Shown here in pieces: positions 25,666 through 37,731 of a stretch of 64,000 nucleotides of DNA. Origin of the DNA: Parasponia andersonii (taxonomy: Eukaryota; Streptophyta; Magnoliopsida; Rosales; Cannabaceae). The notes beneath the pieces were generated by a model. That model ran no database searches. It was not told the DNA's origin and was given only the letters and a program-made list of their open reading frames with translations. Made by a program: the position numbers and the translations under genes. Position 1 is the stretch's first letter. The number at the start of each line of letters is the position of its first letter. Where the stretch lies: positions 426,110-490,109 of the forward strand of contig JXTB01000047.1 in the NCBI GenBank assembly GCA_002914805.1, written 5' to 3'.

Positions 25666-27000
25666 GTGTCTCTAGATCCTGCAATTGAGCGAACTTTGAT
25701 AGAGCTTAGAAGACAGAGAAATCAAAGGAATAACCCTCAACCTACCATGGCAGACCAAGACAATACAAGGCCATTTCAAAATTTTGCCATTCCCGTGGTC
25801 AATGGAGTCAGTTCTAGCATCCGAAGACCAACCATCAATGTCAATAACTTTGAACTGAAGCCAACTATTATTCAAATGGTGCAAGGGACGTGCCAATTTG
25901 GTGGTTTGCCTAGTGATGATCCCAACCAATACATCATAAATTTTTTGGAAATATGTGATACTTTCAAGCACAATGGGGTAAGTGATGATGCGATTCATTT
26001 GTGTTTGTTCCCATTCTTTTTGAGGGACAAGGCGAAGGGGTGGTTGAATGCTCTACCTTCGGGATCCATTACCACGTGGGATGAACTAGCTCAGAAGTTC
26101 TTTGCCAAGTTCTTCCCTTCTGCCAACACAACTAAGTTGAGGAATGACATTACCTCATTTGTGCAATTTGATAATGAGTCTTTGTATGAAGCTTGGGAGC
26201 ATTACAAGGAGCTAATGAGAAGGTGCCCTCACCATGCAATTCCTAAATGGCTCTTAGTTCAGACCTTCTACAATAGTTTGATGGGGCATTTGAGAACTAT
26301 AGTTGATGAAGAAGCTGGCGGTGCTCTAATGGGTAAGTCTTCTGACAAAACTTTTGATTTGTTAAAAGAAATGGCTGTAAACAACTACCAATGACCTTCA
26401 AAAAGAGTCAATCCAAAGAGAGCAACTAGTATTAATGAGATAGAAGCTATTTCAACATTGGCTACCGAAGTCAATGCTTTGACTAAGAAACTTGATTCTA
26501 TAGTGGTTCGTGGAGTTCATGCTTTGCATAGTTCAACCGGGATGTGTAAGTAATGCAGTGACAGTCATTTGAGTTCATTTTGCCCTATGAATGTTGAGTT
26601 GGCTCAGTTTGTATGTAATCACAATTTGCCACAACGTAACAATCCTTACTCCAATTCCAATAATCTGAGTTGGAGAAATCACCCAAAATTCTATTGGAGC
26701 AACCAAAACCATCAAGTGTAGAATTCTAATTCAAGATCAATGCACCCTATAGGATTTCAAAATCAAGGTCACTCCATACAAGAGAAGAAGCCATCAATGG
26801 AAGAGATTCTCATGTAATACATAGCCAAGAATGAGAATACCCTTCAGAACCAAGCCGCCACAATGAGATCTCTAGAGACGCAACTTGGTCAATTAGCCAA
26901 TACACTCACTAACTAGCCACAAGAAAGTTTGCCTAGTAATACCGAGGCAAATTCAAAGGGGGACATGAAGGAGTAATGCAAAGAAGTGACCTTGAGAAGT
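25666..27000 (+). pseudogene. Athila-type gag
   Basis: The open frame at 25666-26394 gives 242 residues of retrotransposon gag with FELKPTIIQMVQGTCQFGG, LFPFFLRDKAKGWLNALP, SITTWDELAQKFFAKFFP and ESLYEAWEHYKELMRRCPHH. It ends in NNYQ followed by a stop. The same gag continues after the stop with a zinc-knuckle-like CSDSHLSSFCPMN (about 26550-26595) that has lost part of its pattern, then a linker with further stops. Gag forms the particle; the knuckle would bind element RNA. Inactive. Confidence 0.88.
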
Positions 27001-27170
27001 GGAAAAGAACTACAAGGGATATCAAAGGCTACCGAAGTAGTAGAAAAAAAGGTTGAAAAAGAGAGTCAAGTTGAGGAGGAAGTTATTAGACAACCTCCAA
27101 CAACCATGCCACTAACAACCTACCATTATCTGTCTCTCTAAGGTTACAAAAGAAGAAACTTGACCAACAA

Positions 27171-27947
27171 TTGGAAGTGTTTAAGAAGCTTCACATCAAC
27201 CTCCCGCTTGCCGAGGCATTAGAGAAAATGTTTAGTTATGTGAAGATCATGAAGGAGATTCTTTTGAAGAAGAGGAGAATAGTTGAGTGTGAGATGGCAG
27301 CTTTGACCGAAGAGTGTAGCGCCATCTTTCTAGAGAAGCTTCCACCCAAGTTAAGAGATCCAAGAAGTTTCACCATTCCTTGCACTATTGGTGAGTACTT
27401 CAATGAGCGTGCTTTATGTGATTTGGGAGCAAGTATCAATTTGATGTTGCTTTCTATCTTCAAAAGACTTAAGTTGGGAGAATGTAGACCAACCACAGTG
27501 ACGTTGCAATTAGCGGATCAGTCTTTGGCTTAACCTAGAATCATTATGGAAGATCTGATAGTATAGGTGGACAATTTCATTTTTTCAACTGATTTTATTG
27601 TGCTAGACATGGAGGAGGATAGGGAAATTTCCTTGATTTTGGGTAGATCCTTTTTAGCCACCAGGAGAATGCTCATTGATGTCCAAAAAGGTGAACTTAC
27701 TATGAGAGTGGACAATCAAGAAGTAAAGTTCAATATTTTCAAGGCCATGAAAATGAATGATGATCTTGAAGATTGCTATAGAGTTGATGTTTGTGATCGC
27801 TTGGTTATGGAAACTTTTGAGCTTAGTCATGTGAAGAATCCACTTAAAGACGCAATTTCGCATTTGGGTGATGTAGTGTCAAAGGAAGCTAGGGAATGTT
27901 TGCATGCCATGAATATGTTCCCTTTGTTTGACAGAATGAATTATTAG
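27171..27947 (+). pseudogene. Retrotransposon aspartic protease and flanks
   Basis: PPKLRDPRSFTIPCTIGEYF leads into the active-site loop CDLGASINLM (Asp at 27420-27422). After two stops (27531 and about 27564) comes ILGRSFLATRRMLIDVQKGE (about 27637-27695), the second conserved protease block. The active-site aspartate is present but the frame is broken. Confidence 0.85.
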
Positions 27948-28072
27948 TTTGAGGCACTAGACAGACCAGCTAAAGCAAAACCTATCATCAAGCCTTCCAT
28001 TGAGGTTCCACCTATCGTTGAGCTTAAACCCCTACCTAGCCAAAGTATACTTTCCTTGGAAAAGAGTCAACT

Positions 28073-28990
28073 TTGGCAGTCATTATTTTTGCTAATTTGG
28101 ATGAACTACAAGAAGAGAAGCAACTGAGAGTATTAGGACAATATAAAACAGCTTTAGGGTGGACAATAGCAGATATTAGAAGTATTAGCCCTTCTATTTA
28201 CATACATAAAATTTTGTTGGAAGAGGAGCATAAGACTTCTATTGAGCATCAACGAAGGCTAAACCCCATCATGAAAGAGGTGGTGAAAAAGAAGATCATT
28301 AAATGGTTAGATGCAGTAATCATTTACCCCATTTCAGATAGCTCTTAAGTAAATCCTATTCAGTGTGTTCCAAAGAAGGGAGGAATGACTGTGGTTACTA
28401 ACAAGAGCAATGAACTAATTCCTACAAGAACAGTAACAGGATGGAGAGTATGCATGGATTATCGAAAGCTGAACAAGGCCACTTGAAAAGATCACTTTCC
28501 TCTACCATTCATTGATCAGATGCTTGATAGTCTAGTTAGTCACGATTTTTACTGTTTCCTGGATGGTTACAGTGGTTACAACCAAATTGCTATTGTATTA
28601 GAAGACCAAGAATTGACCACATTCACTTGTCCTTATGGAACTTTTGCATTCAGAAGGATGCCATTTGGTTTGTGCAATGCTCCAGCCACTTTTCAGAGGT
28701 GTATGATGGCAATCTTCACGGACATGGTAGAGAACTTTCTTGAGGTATTTATGGATGATTTTTTAGTTTTTGGTGATTCATTTGATTTGTGCTTGGATAA
28801 TCTGGCACTAATGCTCAAGCATTGTGAAGACACGAACCTAGTGCTTAATTAGAAGAAGTGCCATTTCATAGTGTAAGAGGGAATAGTAGTTGGTCACAAG
28901 ATCTCTAAAAATGGCATTGAAATTAATAAAGCTAAGTTAGAAACTATTGAGAAGCTTCCTCTCTGGTTAATGTCAAGGGAATTCGAAGTT
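28073..28990 (+). pseudogene. Ty3/gypsy reverse transcriptase
   Basis: RT blocks in order: RRLNPIMKEVVKKKIIKWLD; NPIQCVPKKGGM; WRVCMDYRKLNKAT; FYCFLDGYSGYNQIAI; TFTCPYGTFAFRRMPFGLCN; and the catalytic FMDDF (28748-28762). In-frame stops occur after ISDSS (28346), KAT (about 28483) and LVLN (28850). Both catalytic aspartates of the DD pair remain. Confidence 0.9.
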
Positions 28991-29172
28991 TCCTTGGCCA
29001 CGCCGGGTTTTATCAAAGATTCATCAAGGAATTCTCCAAAATCACCAAACCATTATGCACACTACTTGAGAAGGATGAGCTATTTAATTTTGATGATGCT
29101 TGTTTGCATGCATTTGAAACTCTGAAATTGAGGCTTGTGATAGCACCTATAATTGTGGCACCGAATTAGGCC

Positions 29173-29626
29173 TTGTCATTTGAGTTGATGTGTGATGCTA
29201 GTGACTATGCTGTTGGCGCTGTTTTAGGGCAGCAAAAAGACAAGATGTTCTACGCCATTATTATGCCTGCAAAACTCTCAACGAGGCTTAATCTAATTAC
29301 ACAACAATGGAGAAAGAGCTACTGGTGTGGTGTTTGCATTCGACAAATTCAGATCCTATTTAATTGGGGCGAAGGAGATTGTATATACAAATCATGCAAT
29401 GATCAAATACTTTATTGCTAAGAAAGATGCAAAGCCTCGCTTAATCCGATGGTTTCTTTTGCTACCAGACTTTGATTTGGAAGTCAGAGATAGAAAGGGG
29501 ACAGAGAACCAAGTAGTTGACCACCTCTCCATATTAGAGGGGGAGAAAAATGAAGATGCTAAGTTGTTGATTAATGAAAGCTTTCCTGATGAGCAGCTTT
29601 TTGTGCTAAGTAATAATGTACCATAG
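29173..29626 (+). pseudogene. Retrotransposon RNase H, frameshifted
   Basis: FELMCDASDYAVGAVLGQQK (29176-29235) begins the RNase H domain. A frameshift near 29325 moves the reading to the frame with [11 protein letters not shown] and [20 protein letters not shown], the usual end of this domain in gypsy elements. Confidence 0.88.
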
Positions 29627-29689
29627 TATATCGATTATGTGAACTATCTTATATGGAAGCAGATGCCTCCAGACCTCACTCATCACCAA

Positions 29690-30568
29690 AAGAAGAAGTT
29701 CCTGCACGATGTGAGGTACTATTTCTGGGATGGCCCATTTTTATTTAAACAATGTGCTGACCATGCTATTAGGTGATGCGTGTGCAAAGAGGATATAGGA
29801 GATATACTCCATTATTGTCATGATTCGGAGTATAGTGGTCATTTTGGAGGAGAGATAACCACTACCAAAGTATTACAATCGGGATTCTATTGGCCATCAT
29901 TGTTCAAGGACATCAATTTATTTGTTTCAAGGTACGATAGATGCCAACCAATAGGTAATATCTCCCAAAGGAATGAAATGCCCCTCAACACTATCCTGGA
30001 GGTTGAGATCTTTGATGTATAGGGAATAAACTTTATGGGGCCAAGAGGCTTGATGATGCTTTATGGGCATACTAAACTACATACAAGACTCTAATTGGTA
30101 CCTATCCTTATAGGCTATTGTTTGGGAAAGCTTGTCATCTTCCAGTTGAGTTGGAGCACAAGGCTTACTGGGTAGTCAAGCAGCTAAATTATGATTTGAA
30201 AGCAGTCGAAGAGAAACACCTTTTATAACTCAACGAAATGGATGAATTCCGGAATCAGGTGTATGAAAATGCCAAGTTGTACAAGGAACAAGTGAAAGAT
30301 GGCACGATAAGAAAATCATCAATCGGGAGCTCAAACCAGGTAGAAAGTTTTACTCTTCAATTCTCGGTTGAGGCTTTTTCTGAGAAAACTCAAGTCAAGA
30401 TGGTCTGGTCCTTTCACAGTGGTAAATGTGTCTCCTCATGGTGCTATTGAGGTAGAAGATACTAGTTCAAATAGAAGGTTCAAAGTTAATGGTCAAAGGT
30501 TAAAAGAGTACTTGGGTGGAGAAATTGATCGAGAGAAATCTTCAATCACTCTAGCTAGTCCTCAATGA
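29690..30568 (+). pseudogene. Retrotransposon integrase lacking its catalytic core
   Basis: The zinc-binding N-terminal domain is readable (ILHYCHDSEYSGHFGGEITT, then YDRCQPIGNIS, about 29805-29970). Integrase core sequence should follow NFMGP (about 30030), but the sequence passes within a few codons to LDDALWAY and [20 protein letters not shown] (about 30045-30160), which normally lies after the core. The DDE core is therefore deleted. A C-terminal part follows with KSRWSGPFTVVNVSPHGAIEVED near 30378-30450, divided here by a frame change. Confidence 0.85.
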
Positions 30569-32417
30569 AGAATGGCTTGATCAAGCTAGAGACGTTAAAC
30601 AAGCGCTAAGGAGGTTACCTAAGTTTTTGAATTGTTTGTGTTTGGAAGTTCAAGTTGAGTTTGTGTTTTGTTGGAAATAAGTTGGAGAAGCTATGCTAAA
30701 AGGGGTGAAAGTGCAAAAAATTTGGTTTGAGCAGGCATTTTGGCACTTCAGCAGGTCAAAATGGCGCCCTAGCACCAATTTAGGGCGCCAAAAGTAGTAA
30801 GTTGACGTCGGGGCACCACCAAATGACACCCCAGTGCCATTTTGTGCTCGCGCCTAGGCAGTGGTGCTGCTTACTAAAAAAAAAACATTTCTATGTCATG
30901 GCGCCTTGGCGCCACTAGCCGAAAAAAAAATTACCCTGATATGGCATTGTTGCCAACACTACCGTGAGCCAAAAGTGATCAACTTGACAACCACCACACC
31001 TTCGAGGCCGACTGACTGACTTTCAATCAGGTAAGTGCTCATTCCTCATTGCTATTTCATGTTTAGTGCATTTGAGACAATGCACATTTTAAGTTTGGGG
31101 AGAGTGTCTAGCACTGACCTGCTTTATCTTCATGAGCATTTTAATTGGTCAAACTTTTAAACTGTCTTCCATGTGTTTTATTTTAGTTTATTCAGTTTCT
31201 TTATTTGTTTCTTAATATATATATATTTTTTCTTTTGTTTATTTGTTTGATTGTGTGTGGTTGGAGCTTTCGTCGAAGGTTAATAGTCGATGATATGACT
31301 GAGAGTTTATTTGAAATAACTCTTTGGAAATATTTAGTATCATGACTGTTTGTGTGCTTAAATCTTATGCGGTTTTGCTTTATGAACAACTCTTGAACAC
31401 ATTTTGTACATAATTGTGAGCATTTAGTCTTAAATTACTTAGAGTAGTTTTATGCTTGTAGCTTAGAAAATTATTTTGAGTCTCTTATCATCTTAGAACC
31501 CGTTTAATTGCCAATCGAGGCGAAATCCTAGGTAGCATGAAAATTAAAGAAATCATGTAGGTCATTTTTGGACCGGTTGAGCCTTTCAAGCCTACCCTTT
31601 AAATGTGATATCCTTAGTCACCCGCTTTAAGCCAATTTCTCGGCCTTTTTCATTTTGTAAGCCAATGAACTGTTCTTACTAAGAAATATTTTCCCAAATA
31701 ATCTCAATTCATACCATATATGCTTGTAAGTAAATTTTGAACTTGTGATAAAGTGTTAGGAGTTTATGAAGAACAAAAAGGGGAAGTCTTTTGAAGAAAG
31801 AAGTTTGACTACTTTAAAATAATAGTTAGTTAAAAAAAAAAATAGCTAAAAATGGGTCAAAAACTAAATTTGGGGAAAACGATTGTGGTATGCTTGAGAG
31901 AATTGTATCCATTGAGTAGAAATGACATCCATAGTGTGATTTAACCTAATTGATACCATTCCATCCATCCGTACCCAAGACTGCATTACAAGCCGATTAA
32001 AGACTTACTAGTTTTCGATTTAGTGCTGTTTTACATTAGTGGAGATTGACATCAAAAGCGGGATTATGAGATAACTGTGTAAGTTTCACTGAGACAACTC
32101 TAAGTTTGTAACTTAAGTATGTATAAAACGATCCGAGTTTAAAGGGTTAAATGTAAGCAACTATTACACATACACACAAAGAGTTGATATCAAAGCCAAA
32201 CTGCTAGGAGAATTGAAATTCCAGACTATTGTGATGCTTTAAGTTTCCTTTGAGTTATATATCTTTTAGAGAGTGTTGAGATAACGTTAACTTCATTCAA
32301 AAGCTTGGTTTTTGTGTCTTAAATTTTGTTTTTGTGTTGTAATAGTTATTTCTGTTTGTTTTTTTGTTATTTCAGCTCGTGGATGAGCTTGAACTTAAGT
32401 TTGAGAGTATTTGAAAG
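30569..32417 (+). other. 3' non-coding region of the Athila-like element
   Basis: No reading frame of interest; an envelope-like gene is not visible. A GGCGCC/GGCACC-rich cluster lies at 30741-30995, like that in the LTRs. A purine-rich tract aagtttggggagagtg is at about 31091-31106, and a weaker one, aagtttgagagtatttgaaag, abuts the 3' LTR at 32418. The last would be the polypurine tract. Confidence 0.6.
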
Positions 32418-33345
32418 TGTATTTTATACTTATCATTACTATCCTTTCAATCTTAAGAATTGCTCGTCTTTGAGCCCTTTTTACTGGTTTTGTTGTTTTT
32501 GATGCATATCTCAGGTGAGAAGTCATTGAGAGGTGAATTCCGACTTTTCAAGTGAAACTGAGGCTAAACGAAAACAATTTCAATCATTAGCAAGCAAAGA
32601 TAGATGAACAACATAATAGTGTGTAGAAGCACTAAGAATATGGAAGGAACTGGGCAGAACGCAGCGCTGAAACGCCATTCTGAGGCACGACGTGGGATAA
32701 GTAGTGTGGCGCCGCGGCATTGGTGTATTAATAGTGTGGCGCCGCTGCAGAGCCACGCCCATGGCACCATGGCGCCGTTCCCTAGGTGTTGTGGCGTCAT
32801 CGACCGTCTCGGCATACAGATATGTTACAGAATTCCTGAATCGTGATCGGTTTGCTTCTTTTATATAAATTCTCTTACACTCATTTGATAGCTGATGAAG
32901 GGGGGACGAAGACCCTAGCAACCAAGGGTTCCTAGAGTCATTTCTAAAGGAGAAACAACATCAAGGAAGGAGATTCAAGCTAAGGAAAAATCAGATTAGG
33001 AAGCTTCAAAAGAGTTTTTCTTATCTCTTCCTTTTGTTTTTCATCTCCTTTATTTTTTGCAAATGAATATGTATCATTGTTATTGTATCTGTTTTGATTT
33101 ATTTTGTAAGAACATGAGCTAAAGTCGTTTTCAAAGGAGACAATTGAACTTCTAATGTAATCCAACTATTTAGTTTTTCTCAATTGTTCTTGATTTCTAT
33201 TGTTAAGTTGATTATTCTCTTTTGAATTTAATGCATCTATTTACTTGACCATTAAATAGAGTTGTGTTGTGAAAAATCTATATGAACTTGGGAAGAGGAA
33301 TATAGGTTTGGACATAGATAGAACATAAGATTGCCTAGTATAAAG
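32418..33345 (+). repeat. Partial 3' LTR of the Athila-like element
   Basis: Begins TGTATTTTATACTTATC like the 5' LTR and follows it to gattgcctagtata, where similarity stops at about 33345. About 500 bp of LTR are missing. A deletion inside the GGCGCC-rich part accounts for most of the other length difference. Confidence 0.85.
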
Positions 33346-34341
33346 GACAAAAATCACCTTTAATCAAAGATAAATGAATATATAAACCAAATTAAAATCA
33401 AGCTTTTATAAAGCCAAAACAATAAAATTAAATAAATTGTAAAATTTAGTTCCTATTAAGGGCAATCAAGAGAGATTTGGTAGGTATTAAACAAAGAAAT
33501 AATTGATATAAAAGAATATTGATAATCTAAAATTTTAATTGGACATTATAAAAAGCGTTCCCCCTAAAAACAAACCAAACAAACATTTCATTTCCTCTTA
33601 TTAAGTTGAGATTATACCGGCATGTTCTATGTGCTTAGCAATTGATTCGGAGCCTCAAGGCCATTGCACAAAAGGAGTTTAAGTTATCAACAGTGCACTA
33701 ATGCTATCATCATGCAGCAATAACAGTTGATCCCGCAATATCACCACTACCACTATTTATTCTCGTGTTACAAATACTAAGAAAAATACAAATAAAATAC
33801 GTAATTCGTGCTGGTTCTTCACTTACACACTTCAAGTAAGAGCAAAATTACGATTACAACAAAACGGTCATAAGTAGAAGCAAAACGTTCACCTCCACTT
33901 AATTCCTTGTCACTTCCAAATACTTGGGAAAAGAATGCTAAATTCAATATTAGTCAGCCGTTTTCCTACTGAAAATCCTGTGAGTCTCGCATTGGCAAAC
34001 ATCTTCAGTTGAAACAGCTAAGATCTTTGGGTTTAGGACTTGCAGGAGGAGATGTTGAGACAAGCATCATCCTTGAAAAGAGTAAAACCACAACAAAAGC
34101 GGTAGTCAGAGGATATAAGCTTACTTACTGTACAGGTGGGGGACTGTACAAGCAGAGAGAAGATCCAAAAGATGTTAGGTTTACAAGCCAAGACAAGGCA
34201 GGAGCTTAGACTTAGGATCTTAGAACCTGACAGTTCAAGCGGAAACTGGAGTCCCAGCTTCTATTAGAAACTTCAGCCCAGAAGGAAAGGCTATTGACAT
34301 TAGACACCAAAACCGGATCAGCATTATGTCACGCACCATAT
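33346..34341. other. Intergenic sequence and CBP60 3' flank
   Basis: AT-rich sequence up to about 33600, then more balanced composition. The 3' UTR of the - strand CBP60 gene probably reaches into 34341-33600. No separate gene is recognised. Confidence 0.45.
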
Positions 34342-36123
34342 CTATGACTCATCCAACTCAACAAGTTGGGCACGCCTCTCAGCAGCCTTCTTCCTGATGA
34401 AAATGCCCCATCTCAGAGCTGCCTTGAGCTTAAGCCAGCCAACAACAGCTTTTCCAGACCGGGTTCGATCATCATCAAAGTTGTAGTTCACAGATGTATT
34501 GGGCATGTACCCTGATGCATATGGGAACCCATCTTCAGTAACACTGGGGACGTGGCCCTGACCTCCTCCCATGTTGAATATTCGAAGCAAGTGCTGCATA
34601 TCTTCATTCTCAAGCATTTCATGGCTTCTCGTACGAATCTCTTCCTCTGGGAAGAAGTCATCTACTCCCCTAAAAGACGTGAGAATGGATGCGCCAATAT
34701 TCTGGAAGCTGGATATCGATGACTGGGGAGGACCAATGGCAAGAACGTTATCACTTCTTTGAAGCTGAGCTTCGTTTGAAGTGCTTGGTAACTGATTTTG
34801 TAAAGCGAATGAAGAGCCACTGAACTGAACATGAGCATTTTGACTTACATTCTGCGGCTGTATAGGGAATCTGGTAGCTATACCATCGTTGTAGCCTGGA
34901 GAGAAAGCATGCATCATCAATAACCCAATCAAAGATACACCTTGGAAAAGAAAAAACTAGACTCTCAGGCACACAATATACTTTCAAGAACCAAACTATT
35001 ATTTATGAAGAGGGACAAGTAGGGTTGAAACAGCTATAGGGAATCTGGTAGCCATACCATCATTGTAGCCTGGAGAGAAAGCATGCATCATCAATAACCC
35101 AATCAAAGATACACCTTGGGAAAGAAAAAACTAGACTCTCAGGCACACAATATACTTTCAAGAACCAAACTATTATTCATGAAGAGGGACAAGTAGGGTT
35201 GAAACAGCAACACTACCGGCTAATATGGGCAATGCACATTATAGATGCCCAGGGCTTTGGTCCAGGGAATGAAGTGTTTAACGGGCGGGATGATCTGGTC
35301 ATGACTGTTGTGAAAATTTCAAACCAAGAAAAAATGAGATTTTGTACTGCAGAATATATACCTGTTAGGCCTGAATCCATAGCGGGCTGATCTGAAGGAA
35401 CAGGAACTGGAAGCCCTGGTAGGAAATGCTGGTCAAATGAGTTGGTGTAATCTTGAGGGGCCGTAGGAAAATCAATTCGAGAAGCACATAGGTTCTCCGG
35501 CTCAGAGCTTATAAGAGACTTGCCGTCGTACTCTATAATATGCCTCCAGTTGTCATATGCCTCCTTCACCAAAGTGTCCACATAGACCTGCAAGATCCCA
35601 GACCATTCACAATTTTTGTCACAATTCTTTGCCACAACTATAAAGACATGTATTCTTTCCAAACAACTTTCAGATACACTAAACCAGGAGTTTGAATTCT
35701 TATAGATTTACCAAATGTTCTCTGGGGGAACAAAGGTTTAGAGTGCATCAGCAATTGCATGTGAAGCAACTTCTTAAAGTTGGGCATAGTTTAGTTTTTA
35801 TATCATGTACTGGGTAAAAATAGTCAACCACAAGAAGAAAAGCAAGGTAGCCAACCAACATCATGCAATATAAAATTTGTTTACCTTCTGATTGTCAGAA
35901 AGAGAATCGACCGATAAATACTGTCCATTGGCAATTAAGCCACTCAACTCATAAATATTGTTGAAAACGACACCAACACTTCTCTCATCCTCGGGATAAT
36001 ACACGTAAAGCTTCCCACTTAGAACACAAGTCTTTGCATGCTCGACAAGAACATCCCACATCTTATTTGACATGCCACTTCCCAGAATCTATAAGATTTA
36101 GATAGAATTAGAAACCACTACAT

Positions 36124-36169
<46 letters not shown>

Positions 36170-37731
36170 ATATGTATGCATGTAGGTGTGTATTTTTTGT
36201 GTATAAGTGTATGCATACATCTCTATACATTTGAAGAATTGATATATAAATCTCACATTCTTACATTTCGCAATCTCTGTAAATCTCTAACCACAAGTTG
36301 CAGGAAATCTTCAACTGAATAGATCCCAGCTTTATTTAGCCTCTTGTGAAAGGATCCATCTTTGCCAATTTTCTCTAATCTCCAAACCTCATCGTTTAAT
36401 GCCGGGGGATAGTGTTTCTTGTATACTGTAAACCAAAAGATTAACCATCTTTGCAAGAGAGGAACACAATATACGGAACAAAAGTACTGCGATTATATAT
36501 CCACTCACATTCTCCCCGCTGATCCTTAACAGCAAAAGCTTCTGTTTTTGCTTCATGAATACGAATACCCTCACAAAAGCCCGAGGCAACCTTCAACCCA
36601 AGCCTGAACTTCCTGCTCCTTATCCAGCTAGAATTATCAGTAAATGTCAACTCTCCTAATGTTCCTACACCTTCTTTCAGCGTTACTTGCAGATCTCCTG
36701 TTAGCAATGGCCTCTTTCCTTCACGCTCTTTAACCAAATGGCTTTCAAATTCTTCTTGAGTCCAGTTATCGGCGTCCTCATTATTAAAATCACCTTCAAG
36801 CACAACGACATCCAATCTCACAGAAGATTCCGGACCTGATGTGACAAAGTGGCCTGTATTTGCATCAATCAGAACAATGTGGATAGCCGCACCCTGCTCC
36901 CCTTCTACCTTCCCACCGGTAAAGAGGGGAAGGGACAACCTAGACCTGAATTGCAGCTGCAAGTTTCTTCCGTCAGGTCCTTCTATATGCTTTGGAGAAG
37001 ACCTGCTATTCCTTAACCATTAGAAGAAGAAACAACCCAAGAAACATATATCTCGCAAAGATAATCATAACACCACCTAACATGAACAATTGAAAATGAA
37101 AAGGCTAATACCTCCCAGTGAGTTTGGCCGGGCCCAGTTTTGCCAAAGCACGCTCAACTTCTTCACTAACCTGTTCAGCGATCAAAATTTAGGATACTAC
37201 CTTGAAATAAAGCACATTCAAAATTTATTCTGACTTAACATAAAGTATAGAAGAAAACAAGCTATCTTACAACTCTACGAAGAATAGGCTCCAATGAGGA
37301 GCAAAGTTTCTGCAGACTATCCACCTTAAGAGCTTCAACAATTACACTGCATTCAATTCGAACTTAGGTTAATAAACTCTATTCGGCGTAAACATGGATA
37401 CCCCAAATGAATTCAGTTCAGCTTCAAACTCTTTAAAAGGAAAGCTCTTAGAATATCAACCAAAATAAGTACAGTATCTCTGTCCAAAGTTGAATTTGAG
37501 TTTATGTTTCGTCACAAAAAGGTTTCACATATCAAAAATTGAAGAACAAAAAAAAAAATAAAAAAAGAACGAATACGTATCCAAATTTCGAATTTTGAAG
37601 AAAACGAAATACAAATACCTGGCTAGGGCAGGTCTTTTCCTCTCTGGTTGACCTTCTTCGGCCGAAGTCGAATCCAAACCTCGCTTTTCCCTCACTGTGC
37701 TGTTCGATCTCTCCATATACCTAGTTGGCAT
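34342..37731 (-). CDS. Calmodulin-binding protein 60 (CBP60 B-like)
   Basis: A plant-specific CBP60 family member, a nuclear DNA-binding regulator linked to calcium signalling and immunity. Eight exons read from high to low coordinates: 37731-37619, 37346-37271, 37170-37112, 37002-36509, 36425-36265, 36088-35885, 35587-35362, 34895-34342. They join in frame to 628 residues. The start is [10 protein letters not shown], followed by [12 protein letters not shown]. The central conserved domain begins with [20 protein letters not shown] (about residue 97) and runs through [20 protein letters not shown] and [16 protein letters not shown]. The C-terminal calmodulin-binding helix includes [20 protein letters not shown] (near residue 600), where clones B-D of the family carry it. 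All splice sites are GT/AG. The gene looks intact. A tandem duplication crosses the last intron/exon border. The exact paralogue (B, C or D) is an inference. Confidence 0.93.
34861..35208. repeat. 174-bp tandem duplication across the CBP60 last intron/exon junction
   Basis: 34861-35034 and 35035-35208 are nearly identical; both begin tatagggaatctggtagc and contain gtagcctggagagaaagcatg and gaagagggacaagtagggttg. Each copy holds the intron end, the AG acceptor and the first 35 or so bases of exon 8. The normal acceptor is at 34895/34896, the duplicate one at 35069/35070. Confidence 0.92.
36121..36185. repeat. (CA)n(TA)n microsatellite in a CBP60 intron
   Basis: acacacacacac followed by about 15 TA units inside the intron between exons 5 and 6. 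Confidence 0.9.

Larger units (their letters stand above)
23972..33345 (+). mobile_element. Athila-like Ty3/gypsy retrotransposon, decayed and 3' truncated
   Basis: 5' LTR 23972-25505, primer-binding site 25513-25530, gag, protease, RT, RNase H and integrase remains 25666-30560, a long 3' non-coding stretch, then a partial 3' LTR 32418-33345. Gag and protease resemble the Athila branch of non-chromodomain gypsy elements. Stops, frameshifts and an integrase deletion make it inactive. No target duplication can be scored because the 3' end is missing. Confidence 0.88.

Noticed and set aside
25672-25998. Antisense open frame across gag
   Set aside because: It is a shadow of the gag reading frame with no family match.
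31091-31106. aagtttggggagagtg as the polypurine tract of the Athila-like element
   Set aside because: The 3' LTR, defined by alignment with the 5' LTR, begins only at 32418, 1.3 kb further on. This may be an internal purine tract.
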